Of a stretch of DNA of 64,000 nucleotides, positions 1-9,392 are shown in pieces. The stretch is from Pedobacter nanyangensis (GTDB lineage Bacteria; Bacteroidota; Bacteroidia; Sphingobacteriales; Sphingobacteriaceae), in the NCBI RefSeq assembly GCF_003313505.1, contig NZ_QMHO01000002.1:439976-503975 (forward strand), given 5' to 3'. Positions within the stretch are counted from its first letter, which is position 1. Every line of letters starts with the position of its first letter. The position numbers and the translations under genes are program-made. The notes below the pieces were generated by a model that worked only from the letters and a program-made list of their open reading frames with translations, searched no databases and had not been told where the DNA came from.

Positions 1-434
1 GCCCTACCAATAGCATAGCCAGCACCGGCACCGGCCAAACCACCAATGATAGCACCACGGGCATTGTTCTTATCAATTAAAATACCACCTAGCGCACCAA
101 CGCCAGCTCCAATAGCAGTGCCCTTGGCGGCATCACTCCAGCCTTTTTTCTTAGCTTGGGTAGTGGTAACTCCAGCAGAAGAGGTAGTTACTGTACTTCC
201 AGCGCTGTAGCTTGTAGCGTTGCTACGTCTAGCGGCTGCTAATTCTGCATGATGTCTTTCCTCTACCCTACGTTTTTCAGCATCTATTTCGGCTCTTTTA
301 AAACTGTCCAATTTAATGCTGTCTTTATATTTGGCTATTGCTTGTTCCTTTTCCAAAGCGACTTGTTTATCGCTTTTACCACAAGAGACCAAAACTGTAG
401 CCCCAATTGCGATCATTGCTAATATATTTTTCAT
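1..434 (-). CDS. Glycine-zipper lipoprotein (3' end cut by window edge)
   Basis: Reading from the ATG at 434 on the minus strand, the frame stays open to the window edge, about 144 codons. The N-terminus is a short hydrophobic signal ending in a lipobox (LVSC), so the product is probably a lipoprotein. Next comes a charged, Lys/Glu/Arg-rich segment (about residues 22-65), a Ser/Thr-rich linker, and a glycine-zipper segment with repeated GxxxG spacing (GAGVGALGGI and GGLAGAGAGYAIG) typical of YMGG/Gly-zipper proteins that insert into membranes. I infer an outer-membrane-associated lipoprotein of unknown role. It is divergent from the downstream RNase gene, across about 330 bp with no other gene. 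Confidence 0.75.
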   Translation of the reverse strand, partial: MKNILAMIAIGATVLVSCGKSDKQVALEKEQAIAKYKDSIKLDSFKRAEIDAEKRRVEERHHAELAAARRSNATSYSAGSTVTTSSAGVTTTQAKKKGWSDAAKGTAIGAGVGALGGILIDKNNARGAIIGGLAGAGAGYAIGR

Positions 435-765
435 CGTTTTTTAGTTTTAATTAGTTTATGGAAGTAACAACTCCTGAATGAAATAGTTTGTACTATATCG
501 GTAATCTTACCCCATTTACGATACCTCTCGAAAAAACTATGCCAAAATACGATCTTAGCCAACAACATATCCTTTTGCCGAGCAGCCGAAATTCGAATAA
601 AAAACAAAAAACAAGAAGTTGAAACACAAAATTGCGCTAAAAGCCTCTTATATCAGATCAGTTTTAGGAGATGAAAAACATTGAGTATTGCAGCCAAAAT
701 ATTTCACAATTGTCGGCTATTCCGTACAAAAAACATATCTTGTACGCTGATTTTGATTTTGAAGA
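435..765. other. Divergent intergenic region
   Basis: About 330 bases between two divergently transcribed genes, so promoters for both must lie here. It is AT-rich with A-runs. I see no further coding sequence, no clear inverted repeat and no confident Bacteroidota -7 box. Confidence 0.4.
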
Positions 766-2154
766 ATGAGGTTAACGATATGGGGTGCCGCACAACAGGT
801 TACTGGAAGCATGCACCTTTTGCAGCTGAAAAACTATACTATTTTAATTGACTGTGGATTGGATTATGAAAAGGGATCTTATCAGGAACAAAATTTATGC
901 TTTCCCTTTAATCCTTCGGATATTGATCTGGTTATTTTAACCCATGCCCACATTGATCATTCGGGAAACTTGCCCACTTTGATCAGAATGGGCTATCAAG
1001 GCCAAATCCTTTGCACCGGACCTACCGCAGATTTAACTGAAATTTTACTTTTTGATTCGGTTAACATCTTTTTGGGCAAACAAAATAAAAAACATCGTGG
1101 TAAAAAAAGAGGTAATAGTGGCCCGCAACCTTTGTACCTTCAAAAACATGTGATGGAAACGATGGATAGGTTTGTAACGATCGGTTTTCACAAGCCATTT
1201 AAAATTAAAGGCGATATTGAACTCACTTTTGTTCCAGTTGGACATTTGCTTGGTGCTGCTGCCGTAGTTTTAAACATCAACGACGACGGGGTTTGCAAAA
1301 AAATTGCCTTCACTGGCGATATTGGCCGAAAGAACTACCCCGTATTAGTTGATCCAGAGCCCTTGCCACCTGTTGATTATCTGGTTTGCGAGGCTACCTA
1401 CGGAGGCCGCTTACATAGCAATAAGTTGTCTTTAGAAGATACCTTGGTTGAGGTGATCAACGAAACCTGCATTAAAAATCCCGGCAGGTTAATTATTCCT
1501 GCTTTTAGTATCGGCCGCACGCAATCTTTGATTTTTAAACTTAACCAAATATTTAACAAGGGCCTGTTGCCACCCGTAGACGTATTTGTGGACAGCCCGT
1601 TGGCAAACTATGCCACAGATATCTATCGAAAACATCATCAATATGTGAATGATCAGGCCAAAGATTTTTATCTAGACAAAGGAGACGGGTTTGAATTTGA
1701 AAACCTTACCTACCTGCGTACGCAAAAAGAAAGTATGGCTGTGAGCAATTACTTGGATCCATGTATTATCATTTCTTCTGCAGGTATGCTGGAAGGTGGC
1801 AGAATACAGGATCATATTTACTACAATATCCAAAATTATTACTGCACAATTCTTTTTATAGGCTATTGCGCCAAAGGAACTTTAGGAGATAGGTTACTGC
1901 GGGGCGACCCAATTATCCGCTTGCGAAACAGAGATTTAATGGTTTACGCTAAAATTGCCAAAACAGATCTGCTGAGTGGACACGGCGACCATAATGACCT
2001 GATGGAAACGGTAAAGCAACAAGATGTATCCAAACTTAAAAAGGTATTTCTTGTTCACGGAGAGATCAGTAGTTTAACGGCTTTTAAAACCGCATTGCAG
2101 GAAGAAGGCTATCAAGTGGAGGTTGCTGAACGTGGCCTAAGCTATGAGCTTTAG
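766..2154 (+). CDS. Beta-CASP metallo-beta-lactamase-fold RNase
   Basis: A 462-aa cytoplasmic protein without a signal peptide. The metallo-beta-lactamase zinc motif HAHIDH is at residues 60-65, followed by GHLLGAA, the FTGDIGR Asp motif, and the beta-CASP region (PAFSIGRTQ, SSAGMLEGGR, SGHGDH and a C-terminal VHGE). This order and length match bacterial and archaeal CPSF/Ysh1-type beta-CASP nucleases, which cleave RNA with two zinc ions. The assignment to RNA rather than DNA is from family knowledge. The gene overlaps the 3' end of the convergent PorP-like gene by 4 bp. Confidence 0.85.
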   Translation: MRLTIWGAAQQVTGSMHLLQLKNYTILIDCGLDYEKGSYQEQNLCFPFNPSDIDLVILTHAHIDHSGNLPTLIRMGYQGQILCTGPTADLTEILLFDSVNIFLGKQNKKHRGKKRGNSGPQPLYLQKHVMETMDRFVTIGFHKPFKIKGDIELTFVPVGHLLGAAAVVLNINDDGVCKKIAFTGDIGRKNYPVLVDPEPLPPVDYLVCEATYGGRLHSNKLSLEDTLVEVINETCIKNPGRLIIPAFSIGRTQSLIFKLNQIFNKGLLPPVDVFVDSPLANYATDIYRKHHQYVNDQAKDFYLDKGDGFEFENLTYLRTQKESMAVSNYLDPCIIISSAGMLEGGRIQDHIYYNIQNYYCTILFIGYCAKGTLGDRLLRGDPIIRLRNRDLMVYAKIAKTDLLSGHGDHNDLMETVKQQDVSKLKKVFLVHGEISSLTAFKTALQEEGYQVEVAERGLSYEL

Positions 2155-3134
2155 AAATAGCAGAAATTGATGCGACGCTCTCTCTCAGTCATAAAATTCC
2201 AACTTACTGAAATTTCGTGGGTAGAACCGCTATAGCCAGCCAAACTTCCCACGCTATGATCATAGGAATAGCCCAACCTGAGTTTTTCGCTGATAAAAAT
2301 TTCGGCCATGCCAATTAAGGCATTTGGATTTTTGGTATTGCCAACAACCGCAGGCTTATTGTACAATTTAACACCGGTTCGGTAGCCCGCACCTATCCAT
2401 ATTTTTTGTTTAAATAAAAAGAAAGCATTAAGATCCAATACCGTAGGCCCCTTAATATCATCCTTTATCAGGAAAAATGGTTTAAAATCTATCTCGTATT
2501 CTACTAATGGGATAAGTGTGCCCCCCGTGAGATAAAAATGAGGTTTTGGGGTTGGAAAATTGAAATCAAGCTTTTTCTTATCCATCAAAAATCTACCAAT
2601 AATGTTATTTGCCGAAGCTCCTATGTACATTCGTGGGGTAGAAAAGAAAACACCTGCCCTTACATCTGGCACAATCTCTTTCACTGCGCCTGTTGGTATA
2701 AAATTGTCGCCTTGGTCGCTAGGCTCCAGCATATCGCCATAAATGCCAAATTGTTGCATCCCTACGCCCAATCCAAAGGCCAATCTGTTTGTTTCATCCT
2801 CATTAACCGGAAAACGATATGAATAATTGGCAAAAGCCGATAGATTTTTCTGAGCCCCCAACTGATCGGCAGCTAAAATTAACGATAAGCCAACTCTCTC
2901 ATTGGGCATTAACATATCCGCTGCAAATGAAAAACTTTTAGGCGCACCGTTAATGCCAGTCCATTGATTTCTATATGTAGCATTGAGATTTAATCGCTCC
3001 CGGTAACCCGCATACGCAGGATTGATATAAATCGCATTAAAAATATACTGACTGTATTGTGCGTCCTGTTGGGCAAAACCAGCAAAGCTAAGTGTCGTTA
3101 ATAAAAAGATAATATGCCAACGTCTTCTTCCCAT
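2151..3134 (-). CDS. PorP/SprF family type IX secretion outer-membrane protein
   Basis: A 327-aa protein with an N-terminal signal peptide ending near FAQQ. The mature N-terminus has the family signature (QYSQYIFNAIYINPAYAG), followed by alternating beta-strand segments of an outer-membrane barrel. PorP/SprF proteins anchor or help deliver CHU_C-bearing cargo of the type IX secretion system. The stop of the upstream CHU_C gene is 1 bp away from this start, so the two are almost certainly co-transcribed and partnered. It is one of three such pairs in the window. Confidence 0.85.
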   Translation of the reverse strand: MGRRRWHIIFLLTTLSFAGFAQQDAQYSQYIFNAIYINPAYAGYRERLNLNATYRNQWTGINGAPKSFSFAADMLMPNERVGLSLILAADQLGAQKNLSAFANYSYRFPVNEDETNRLAFGLGVGMQQFGIYGDMLEPSDQGDNFIPTGAVKEIVPDVRAGVFFSTPRMYIGASANNIIGRFLMDKKKLDFNFPTPKPHFYLTGGTLIPLVEYEIDFKPFFLIKDDIKGPTVLDLNAFFLFKQKIWIGAGYRTGVKLYNKPAVVGNTKNPNALIGMAEIFISEKLRLGYSYDHSVGSLAGYSGSTHEISVSWNFMTERERRINFCYF

Positions 3135-3135
3135 A

Positions 3136-4074
3136 CTATTTATCCCTTAATAATGTAATGTAGCCCGTTACGGCACTTTGGGCACCTTCTTTGGAAACTA
3201 ATTTGAGCACATAGTAGTAGGTTCCTTCGCTCAAACCTTCACCGCTCCAATTATTGATATAATTTCCAGGGCTTCGATAAACTTCATTACCCCATCGATT
3301 GAAAATAGCCAAACTATTTTCCTTGTAAAGTTCAATGCCATCTATTTTCAGCACGTCATTTTTGCCGTCGCCATTTGGCGTGATTACATTTGGCACTTTT
3401 ATGTTACCGATGATTTTCTTGACGTCAGTGGATTTGTTATTATCTGGGTCTGGATCTGTTAACGTTGGATCTCCACTCTCAACCGAAGCTGTATTTACAA
3501 TGGTACCCGCAATTATGCCCTGTGCCTTTACGACCAAGGTTTCGGGCGGGGCACCGGCCACTAGCAAGGGAATGGTCCACGTTATTTGACCATTTGCGTA
3601 TTGGGCGGTACCAAGCCTTGGCGGTTCCATGGAAATGAATTTCAAATTTGGAGGGAAAATATCCGTCAGTTGAACATTGGGATTATCCGTATTCTCGATA
3701 TTACGAACCGTAATGGTATAAGTAAAAGGCTCGTTAGGGCCCACAAACCGATCTTCCGATTTCTTTTTAACCTCCAAATTTGAAAATTCAACAATTACCC
3801 TAAATATATCAGACAAATCTGATTGACAATCACCTTGGTTGATGGCTCTTACCTGGTAGTCGCCTTCAATACCTGCGGTGTACATAAAAGTGTTTGCTCC
3901 GGATATAGGTTTCCCATACCTATACCATTGGTAAGAATAAGTGCCGTTTGGGTTGTCCACTCTAAGATGTACCGTTCCTCCCTGACGTATTCTTACTTCT
4001 TTGGCGGTTTGCGCTTTTACCACAACTACCTGTAAAAGCAATGCAACCAAGTATGTTAGCCTCCGAAGCCCCAC
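3136..4074 (-). CDS. Secreted Ig-like/DUF11 protein with CHU_C sorting domain
   Basis: A 312-aa protein with a signal peptide (cleavage near VKAQ), an Ig-like segment at about residues 25-95, a DUF11-type segment at about 100-205 (YTITVRN, then GTIVNTASV), and a CHU_C gliding-motility C-terminal domain (ITPNGDGKND, IFNRWGNEVYRS, then GTYYYVLKL). CHU_C is a type B sorting signal for type IX secretion, so the protein should reach the cell surface. It is followed at once by its PorP/SprF partner and preceded, 6 bp away, by a secreted protein without a sorting domain, suggesting one operon. Confidence 0.8.
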   Translation of the reverse strand: MGLRRLTYLVALLLQVVVVKAQTAKEVRIRQGGTVHLRVDNPNGTYSYQWYRYGKPISGANTFMYTAGIEGDYQVRAINQGDCQSDLSDIFRVIVEFSNLEVKKKSEDRFVGPNEPFTYTITVRNIENTDNPNVQLTDIFPPNLKFISMEPPRLGTAQYANGQITWTIPLLVAGAPPETLVVKAQGIIAGTIVNTASVESGDPTLTDPDPDNNKSTDVKKIIGNIKVPNVITPNGDGKNDVLKIDGIELYKENSLAIFNRWGNEVYRSPGNYINNWSGEGLSEGTYYYVLKLVSKEGAQSAVTGYITLLRDK

Positions 4075-4080
4075 GCTTTA

Positions 4081-4827
4081 TTAGTTGGCCAAAGAAATAC
4101 TAGGTTTACCTGGTTTAGGTGTTATGGTAATGGTTTGTGTAGCAGTTGCACTTACCTCACATCCAGCACCAGCTCTTAACACTCCGATGTTTCCCGGCAA
4201 AAGCGTATAATTTACCGTTGCATTCAACACATAACTTCCTGCATCAGAAGCGGTTAATGTAAACACGTTTTGATTGGTTGTACTTCCGTTGCTAGAACCA
4301 ATTGTAGTAATTGGCATTACCGGATTTCCATTAAACGTAGCGGTCCAAGTGTAAGTATAGCCAACACCATCTGGCAATGGCGACGCCGGACTTGCTGTTG
4401 CTGTGATTTGAGAACTGTTAGCCGCCGGATTACTGTTATCGCCGCAATAGGTTGTATTGGTTGGCGTACTTAGTGCCAAAGTTTTAGTTGGAAGTTTATA
4501 AACCGAAAATGGATCAGAAGGATCACCCAAACAGCCTGCCGCCGACTCAATGCGGGTGGTATAGCTATGTGCGCCTACCGGCAAGTTTCCAGGCACGGTG
4601 TAGTTAGCTGAAGTACCTCCGGCATAGGTGTAAACTGCAACCTCGGTAGCGCCCAAATACCAATGTACCTTATCGCCATTAGTTAAATTTGGCTCCTGTG
4701 GTTGTAATGTTGCTGTGGCGTTATCACACAAATAAACATCATAATACGTTTGAGCATAACTGGCAAAAGTTAGGCCCAAAAGCAGGATTAAGGTAGTTAA
4801 AATGTTGCGGGTAATTGTTGTCTTCAT
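4081..4827 (-). CDS. Secreted Thr/Ser-rich protein, function unknown
   Basis: A 248-aa protein with a clear signal peptide (hydrophobic core, cleavage near SYAQ). The mature part is rich in Thr, Ser, Asn and Pro with two Ig-like beta-sandwich-looking segments and a few paired Cys. No CHU_C or other type IX sorting signal is present, although its downstream neighbour has one. Its C-terminal tail (ITPKPGKPSISLAN) closely resembles the tail of the 1002-aa protein encoded just upstream. I infer a component of the same surface structure. No enzymatic motif is visible. Confidence 0.65.
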   Translation of the reverse strand: MKTTITRNILTTLILLLGLTFASYAQTYYDVYLCDNATATLQPQEPNLTNGDKVHWYLGATEVAVYTYAGGTSANYTVPGNLPVGAHSYTTRIESAAGCLGDPSDPFSVYKLPTKTLALSTPTNTTYCGDNSNPAANSSQITATASPASPLPDGVGYTYTWTATFNGNPVMPITTIGSSNGSTTNQNVFTLTASDAGSYVLNATVNYTLLPGNIGVLRAGAGCEVSATATQTITITPKPGKPSISLAN

Positions 4828-4862
4828 CTTTTTGAGTTGTTATAGTATCTACGATTATTTTG

Positions 4863-7800
4863 TTAATTAACTAGTTCTATATGTGCCTTTGATGGATAGG
4901 GTGTTATTACGATTTGAAACGCTAAATTTCCGCTACTGTCGCCTGCTGCATTTTTTACTCGCAGTAAGGCGTGGTAAGTTCCCGCTGGTGCGCTACTTGG
5001 CACGGCCACGCTGATATTTGCATTTGTTGCCGGTGCGGTAATGGCAGGTAAAATGGCATCGGTAACATTTACAAAGCCTAAAGCTTGTGCCGCGGCATCC
5101 CAAACAATACTATAACCAGTAGGGCTAACTTTTGGGTCGGTATAGGGCAAGGTAATGGTGGTTCCGCCAACACAAATACTCTGCACCGGTAAAAGTGTTA
5201 CCAATGGAGGTTCGCGAACGATATAGGTTTCGGAATAAGTACAATTGTTAGCATCGGTTACCGTTAACGTGTATTGACCTGGTGCTAAATTGCTAATGTC
5301 TTTGGTAGTTACCACGTTTCCGTTTGGATACACCCAACGATAGGTATGCGCACCCACTCCACCTACCGAAACAATACTAACTGAACCATCATTTGCACCA
5401 TACGTGCTGATGTGGGTAATGGTTTCCGTTAAGTCCAGTAAGGGTTTGGGCTGGTTGATGGTTAATGTTCCGATATCATATGCTCCCAGTGGATCGGTTA
5501 CACGATACTGTATGATAATAGTGCCAAAAAAACGAATCAGCGGAACAAACAAAAAGGTTCCGTCCGAATTTAAAGTTAGCGTTCCCTTAGCGGTATCATA
5601 AGTTCCTTCCAAGGTATAAACCAACGTTGAGGCAGTATGAGCCGCATCTGGATCACTTGCGGTGAGTTGTCCCTGCGCTTTTGTATCACATTCAATTACA
5701 TATTCTTCCAGGTTGTTAGGGCGAGGCTTAGCATTGATGTGCACATCTTCGCCGGTTGAGGCCCCTAAATCACCATTATAATTTACACCATTTACATTTC
5801 CAGCACCACCTGTTTCATAGGCGATATTACTTCCGGCAAAGGCATTGGTAGCCGCTGTAACTCTCCTACTTGGATTTGCAGATGTACGTGTAGGATCAAG
5901 GTAGCTGGCCTGTGCACTGGCATGGTGCATCCCCTCGGCCACGTTATTGGCTATACTCACGTTAATGGTAAATACCACTTGCCCACCAGGTGGAATATTA
6001 TATGCATCAGCTAAATTAGTAGAACCGATATAATAAACGCCGCCTGCCGAAGCTAAGGGAGGATTAGTAGCGCCAGCGGTTCCGCCCAGTAGCGTAGCGC
6101 TAATTGAAGTTAATGTGAAGCCTGTTGGCAAACGGAGTTCTGCTTGCACACCGCCAGCATTTCCTCCCGTAGTACTATTGGTAATGGTAAGTGTATAAGT
6201 AGCGGTAGTCCCAGGATTTCTACTTCCGGGGATACCTGGATTAGCCTCTGTTAAAACTGTGGTGAGTGTAGGATAGCAAATTTGCCCACCGCCTTGTAAA
6301 TGAGGAGGTAAGCTGGCACTGGTAAAGCCCAATGCCTGTCCGTCGGTACCACCTTCTGCTTGATGGGTTATACCCGCTCCGTTATTTGTACGCCCCGCTA
6401 CGCCAGCAATAACCGAAGTTGAAATGATCGCACCTGGCACATTATGGTAAATTACCCCGCCGCCGCCGCCACCGCCTGGCCCGTGTTCGTCACCGCCATC
6501 ATTTAAAGTGTTGCCGCCGCGTCCACCGTTGGCCTGCAATGTTAAGTTAGCTCCGGCGCTGTTGGTTAATGACCTTACAAATATGGTACCTCCTGCGCCA
6601 CCGCCACCGGCACCATCGGGAGAGTTTGCAAAAACACCAGGTTGGCCTTCACCACCGTTGGCCATAATTAGCCCTGCTCCAGTAATTTTCTCTACATTAA
6701 CCAGGATAATGCCACCACCAACGCCACCTTTTACACCGGTAGTGGCATTGTTGGCGTCGCCACCACCACCACCACCGCCCATAATCAAGCGGGTAACATC
6801 CACAGGAACGTTGCTGCCTGGTCTTCCCCCATTGGGATACGTGTTGGTATTTGAGTTATAAGATTCCCACCCTCTGCCACCAACCCCACCATAGCCGCCA
6901 TTTCCTCCTCCGCCGCCGCCGGAGTTGTGATCATTACCACCACCGCCGCCGTTGGCCGGAGCACCTCTTCCGTAGGAACCTCCCGGCAATCCTTCATTTA
7001 AATTGTCAAAATCTTTATAGCCATCAAACATGTAACGTGGCGTACCCGCAATTCCTTCACCTTTACCCACCGAAGTTGTAATTGATGAATTACCCACGTA
7101 AACATCATTTCTGTTACGGTTAGAGGCGGCCACTGGACCAAAGCCACCTCTAAACCCTTTCTGAGAGGCATCTATTTTAAACCCGCCAAAATTCATATTA
7201 CCAGCAACGTCAAAGGCAATTACCCCACCAGCCTTTCCGTTGTAGGGTACCGTAGTAATATCTGCAGTAAGTGTCAGATTTGAATACTGGGGCACCCTCA
7301 CAATCTGAAATCGTCGTTGCCCTCTGGTAGGGGTTGGTGCGGCGTTTACGTAGGTATTTACCACGCCATTTCCACCTCCCGCACCGCGAAAATTCAATGT
7401 ACCGCCGGTAATAGGCACTGCATTTAGTGCAATTACGTATTCAAATTTCCCTGAAAAGCCAATATCCGTATATCCTGTACCACCTAAACCATCAGCCCCG
7501 CTGTAGATTGTACCGCTGCCGTATAGGTTGCTGTTGCTGTAATTAATTAATGCGTCCTGCATTTGAATAATCAAAATCAAATCACCTGGACGAATACCAA
7601 CATTCCCATAGTTATTTCCATAGGCATCTGTAGCGGGCACCCCTTCCAATAAAATAGAGTTTTGACCTGCGTTCAGGATTTTCTCTCCCGATACCGGATA
7701 ATAAGTATTGATCGGATTTGTATTAGTGCTGGGTCCGTCTATTCCGGAAGTACCACAAACCTGTGCCTTGAGCTGGGAAGCCAATAGTAGCAAAAACACA

Positions 7801-7871
7801 CAGACACAAAAGCTTTTGCTTAGTGAAGCATACCTTAACATCACAAACTTTAGTACATTATTTTCAAGCAT
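4863..7871 (-). CDS. Large glycine-rich surface protein with DUF11 and SprB-like repeat
   Basis: 1002 aa. The signal peptide follows a second possible start at Met11 (minus-strand position 7841); either start fits. From about residue 200 to 480 it is extremely Gly/Asn-rich, with long Gly runs. Then come a DUF11-type segment (TYTLTITN), a cadherin-like/VCBS-like segment with YRVTDPLGAYDIGTL, a SprB-like repeat (GQYTLTVTDANNC) and a final Ig-like part. It ends ITPYPSKAHIELVN with no CHU_C sorting domain. It heads the adhesin operon, 35 bp before the next gene. Likely an extracellular adhesin or matrix protein; the binding partner cannot be told. Confidence 0.75.
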   Translation of the reverse strand: MLENNVLKFVMLRYASLSKSFCVCVFLLLLASQLKAQVCGTSGIDGPSTNTNPINTYYPVSGEKILNAGQNSILLEGVPATDAYGNNYGNVGIRPGDLILIIQMQDALINYSNSNLYGSGTIYSGADGLGGTGYTDIGFSGKFEYVIALNAVPITGGTLNFRGAGGGNGVVNTYVNAAPTPTRGQRRFQIVRVPQYSNLTLTADITTVPYNGKAGGVIAFDVAGNMNFGGFKIDASQKGFRGGFGPVAASNRNRNDVYVGNSSITTSVGKGEGIAGTPRYMFDGYKDFDNLNEGLPGGSYGRGAPANGGGGGNDHNSGGGGGGNGGYGGVGGRGWESYNSNTNTYPNGGRPGSNVPVDVTRLIMGGGGGGGDANNATTGVKGGVGGGIILVNVEKITGAGLIMANGGEGQPGVFANSPDGAGGGGAGGTIFVRSLTNSAGANLTLQANGGRGGNTLNDGGDEHGPGGGGGGGVIYHNVPGAIISTSVIAGVAGRTNNGAGITHQAEGGTDGQALGFTSASLPPHLQGGGQICYPTLTTVLTEANPGIPGSRNPGTTATYTLTITNSTTGGNAGGVQAELRLPTGFTLTSISATLLGGTAGATNPPLASAGGVYYIGSTNLADAYNIPPGGQVVFTINVSIANNVAEGMHHASAQASYLDPTRTSANPSRRVTAATNAFAGSNIAYETGGAGNVNGVNYNGDLGASTGEDVHINAKPRPNNLEEYVIECDTKAQGQLTASDPDAAHTASTLVYTLEGTYDTAKGTLTLNSDGTFLFVPLIRFFGTIIIQYRVTDPLGAYDIGTLTINQPKPLLDLTETITHISTYGANDGSVSIVSVGGVGAHTYRWVYPNGNVVTTKDISNLAPGQYTLTVTDANNCTYSETYIVREPPLVTLLPVQSICVGGTTITLPYTDPKVSPTGYSIVWDAAAQALGFVNVTDAILPAITAPATNANISVAVPSSAPAGTYHALLRVKNAAGDSSGNLAFQIVITPYPSKAHIELVN

Positions 7872-8178
7872 AGCTATTTAAATATTTGCACTTCATTTGC
7901 TTAAATACTTTATTCCGAGCGGTATAAAATTTTAACAAAACGTGTGTCTACTCTTAATTGTGTTGGGCAAATGACTCCTTGGGCACCAAGCGCTTTCAGG
8001 AATAATTGTCTCGAAAATAAATGATATTTTACACATAGTGAAATTATTTCCACACATATTTTAAAATATCATGATAAAGCTATTTTTATGGGTATTTTTT
8101 TACACAAAACAATCATTCGTATTCGCATTGTAATACCACTAAAACGGTAGGATAATTCCCCATTTTTACCCAATAAAA
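7872..8178. other. Intergenic region upstream of the adhesin operon
   Basis: AT-rich sequence that must hold the promoter of the minus-strand adhesin operon. It has no convincing open frame. I see no clear operator; a terminator for the next minus-strand gene lies at its far end. Confidence 0.4.
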
Positions 8179-8207
8179 AAGTCGCTGCAAATTGCTTGCA
8201 ACGACTT
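8172..8207 (-). terminator. Rho-independent terminator
   Basis: On the minus strand a 12-bp stem (AAGTCGTTGCAA paired with TTGCAGCGACTT, one G-T wobble) closes a 5-nt loop and is followed by a run of six T. It sits about 30 bp after the stop of the N-formylglutamate-amidohydrolase-like gene and ends the pectin locus transcript. Confidence 0.8.
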
Positions 8208-8235
8208 AAAATTTAATGGATTAGAAAGTATAGCG

Positions 8236-9333
8236 CTACCTGCTCTTATAGTTGTAGCCGTACCACTTATTTAAATAACCTATAATTGCCCTGTTGAACC
8301 TCTCAGCCGCTACCTCCCTAATGTTTTGATTGTTTCTAACCGTTATCCCGGGTGTTTCAGCCTGTATCGCAGAAATTTTATTTTGAAAGCCTTTGGTAGC
8401 GCCCAAAATTACCGTGCCATATTTACGAGTGCAGTAGCCTCCGTTAAAATATGGCCTCTTTTTAGGCTTGCCATCCGCATCTGTTCCAAACAGGGAGGCA
8501 TTCTCTTCAATTGTTTTTAAATTAGGGCTAGGTATGGCCATCACTTTCTCCTTCTCCAATAAACCCCCAAAACTATAAGGTCCTCTGAGCAGCTGCGAAA
8601 AAGGTATTTGTGGATTTGCTTTGGCAATTGCTGCAATAGAGGAAGAATCTGCCAGTTTATCTAAATATTCGTCACTTTGTGAAATGGCATAGTTGCTTAA
8701 ACCATAGCCTAGTTCAGTTTGATCAATAAACTTGCTCTCCATGGTTTTTCCATTAACAGAAATATAGGTTTGAGGACTTTGATAGGTATGTGCCTGTCCG
8801 TGCAAATCTAGAAATAGGGCACCTTTATCCTTTTTCTGGTACTCGGCCATATACGTTATAGCTTGTTTCAACAAATCGTGATAACTCAAATAGCTATTTT
8901 TTGCATCTTCATTTTGATATCTTTTATCCACCTCTAATGGAAAGGTGTTTGGGTCCATTCTTTTTCTGGCAATAGTGTTGATTATCATCCAGGGGCGCTT
9001 TTTTGTAGAAGATTTGAAATTTGCGGCTATTTCGACCGCCAAAGGCAAAGTATTGATGTCCCTGCCCGTGGTACCCGTTTCTGGAATTTCGGGGTTACCG
9101 ACGCTAGTTCCATCATGCGGGACTCCCAATATCAGCGGTGCCTCGGTATCTCCAACCACCAGTTTCACATATTGTTTGTATCCATACACAGTATCTCCTG
9201 GTTGATATGTTTTACCGTTGTAGGTAAACGGAGCCTCTAAAACTTCCTTATTGTTTTTAAATGAATAAATAACCAGCAACAACAATGGAAAAGCTAATGC
9301 GGTAATTTTAAATTTAGGTTGAATATATCTCAT
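8236..9333 (-). CDS. N-formylglutamate amidohydrolase-like secreted protein
   Basis: A 365-aa protein with an N-terminal membrane segment that is either a signal peptide or an anchor. Two motifs recall the N-formylglutamate amidohydrolase/zinc carboxypeptidase-like fold: ILGVPHDGT (about residue 70) and LFLDLHGQAH (about 175), which can supply His/Asp metal ligands, plus a conserved Arg/Asp pair (RKRMDPN) between them. The reaction is not known from sequence. It ends the minus-strand run of pectin genes, 60 bp after the esterase gene and just before a terminator. I infer a periplasmic or surface hydrolase that may accept a decorated sugar or amide. The family call is moderate. Confidence 0.6.
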   Translation of the reverse strand: MRYIQPKFKITALAFPLLLLVIYSFKNNKEVLEAPFTYNGKTYQPGDTVYGYKQYVKLVVGDTEAPLILGVPHDGTSVGNPEIPETGTTGRDINTLPLAVEIAANFKSSTKKRPWMIINTIARKRMDPNTFPLEVDKRYQNEDAKNSYLSYHDLLKQAITYMAEYQKKDKGALFLDLHGQAHTYQSPQTYISVNGKTMESKFIDQTELGYGLSNYAISQSDEYLDKLADSSSIAAIAKANPQIPFSQLLRGPYSFGGLLEKEKVMAIPSPNLKTIEENASLFGTDADGKPKKRPYFNGGYCTRKYGTVILGATKGFQNKISAIQAETPGITVRNNQNIREVAAERFNRAIIGYLNKWYGYNYKSR

Positions 9334-9392
9334 GAGTCTATTTGTTTTAAGATAGACTGTAGTTTATTGGAAATGGCTCGATAAAAGTTAAA

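Noticed and set aside
6508..6861. Open frame on the plus strand within the glycine-rich adhesin
   Set aside because: It is the antisense of Gly-rich codons (Pro-rich translation) and has no independent support.
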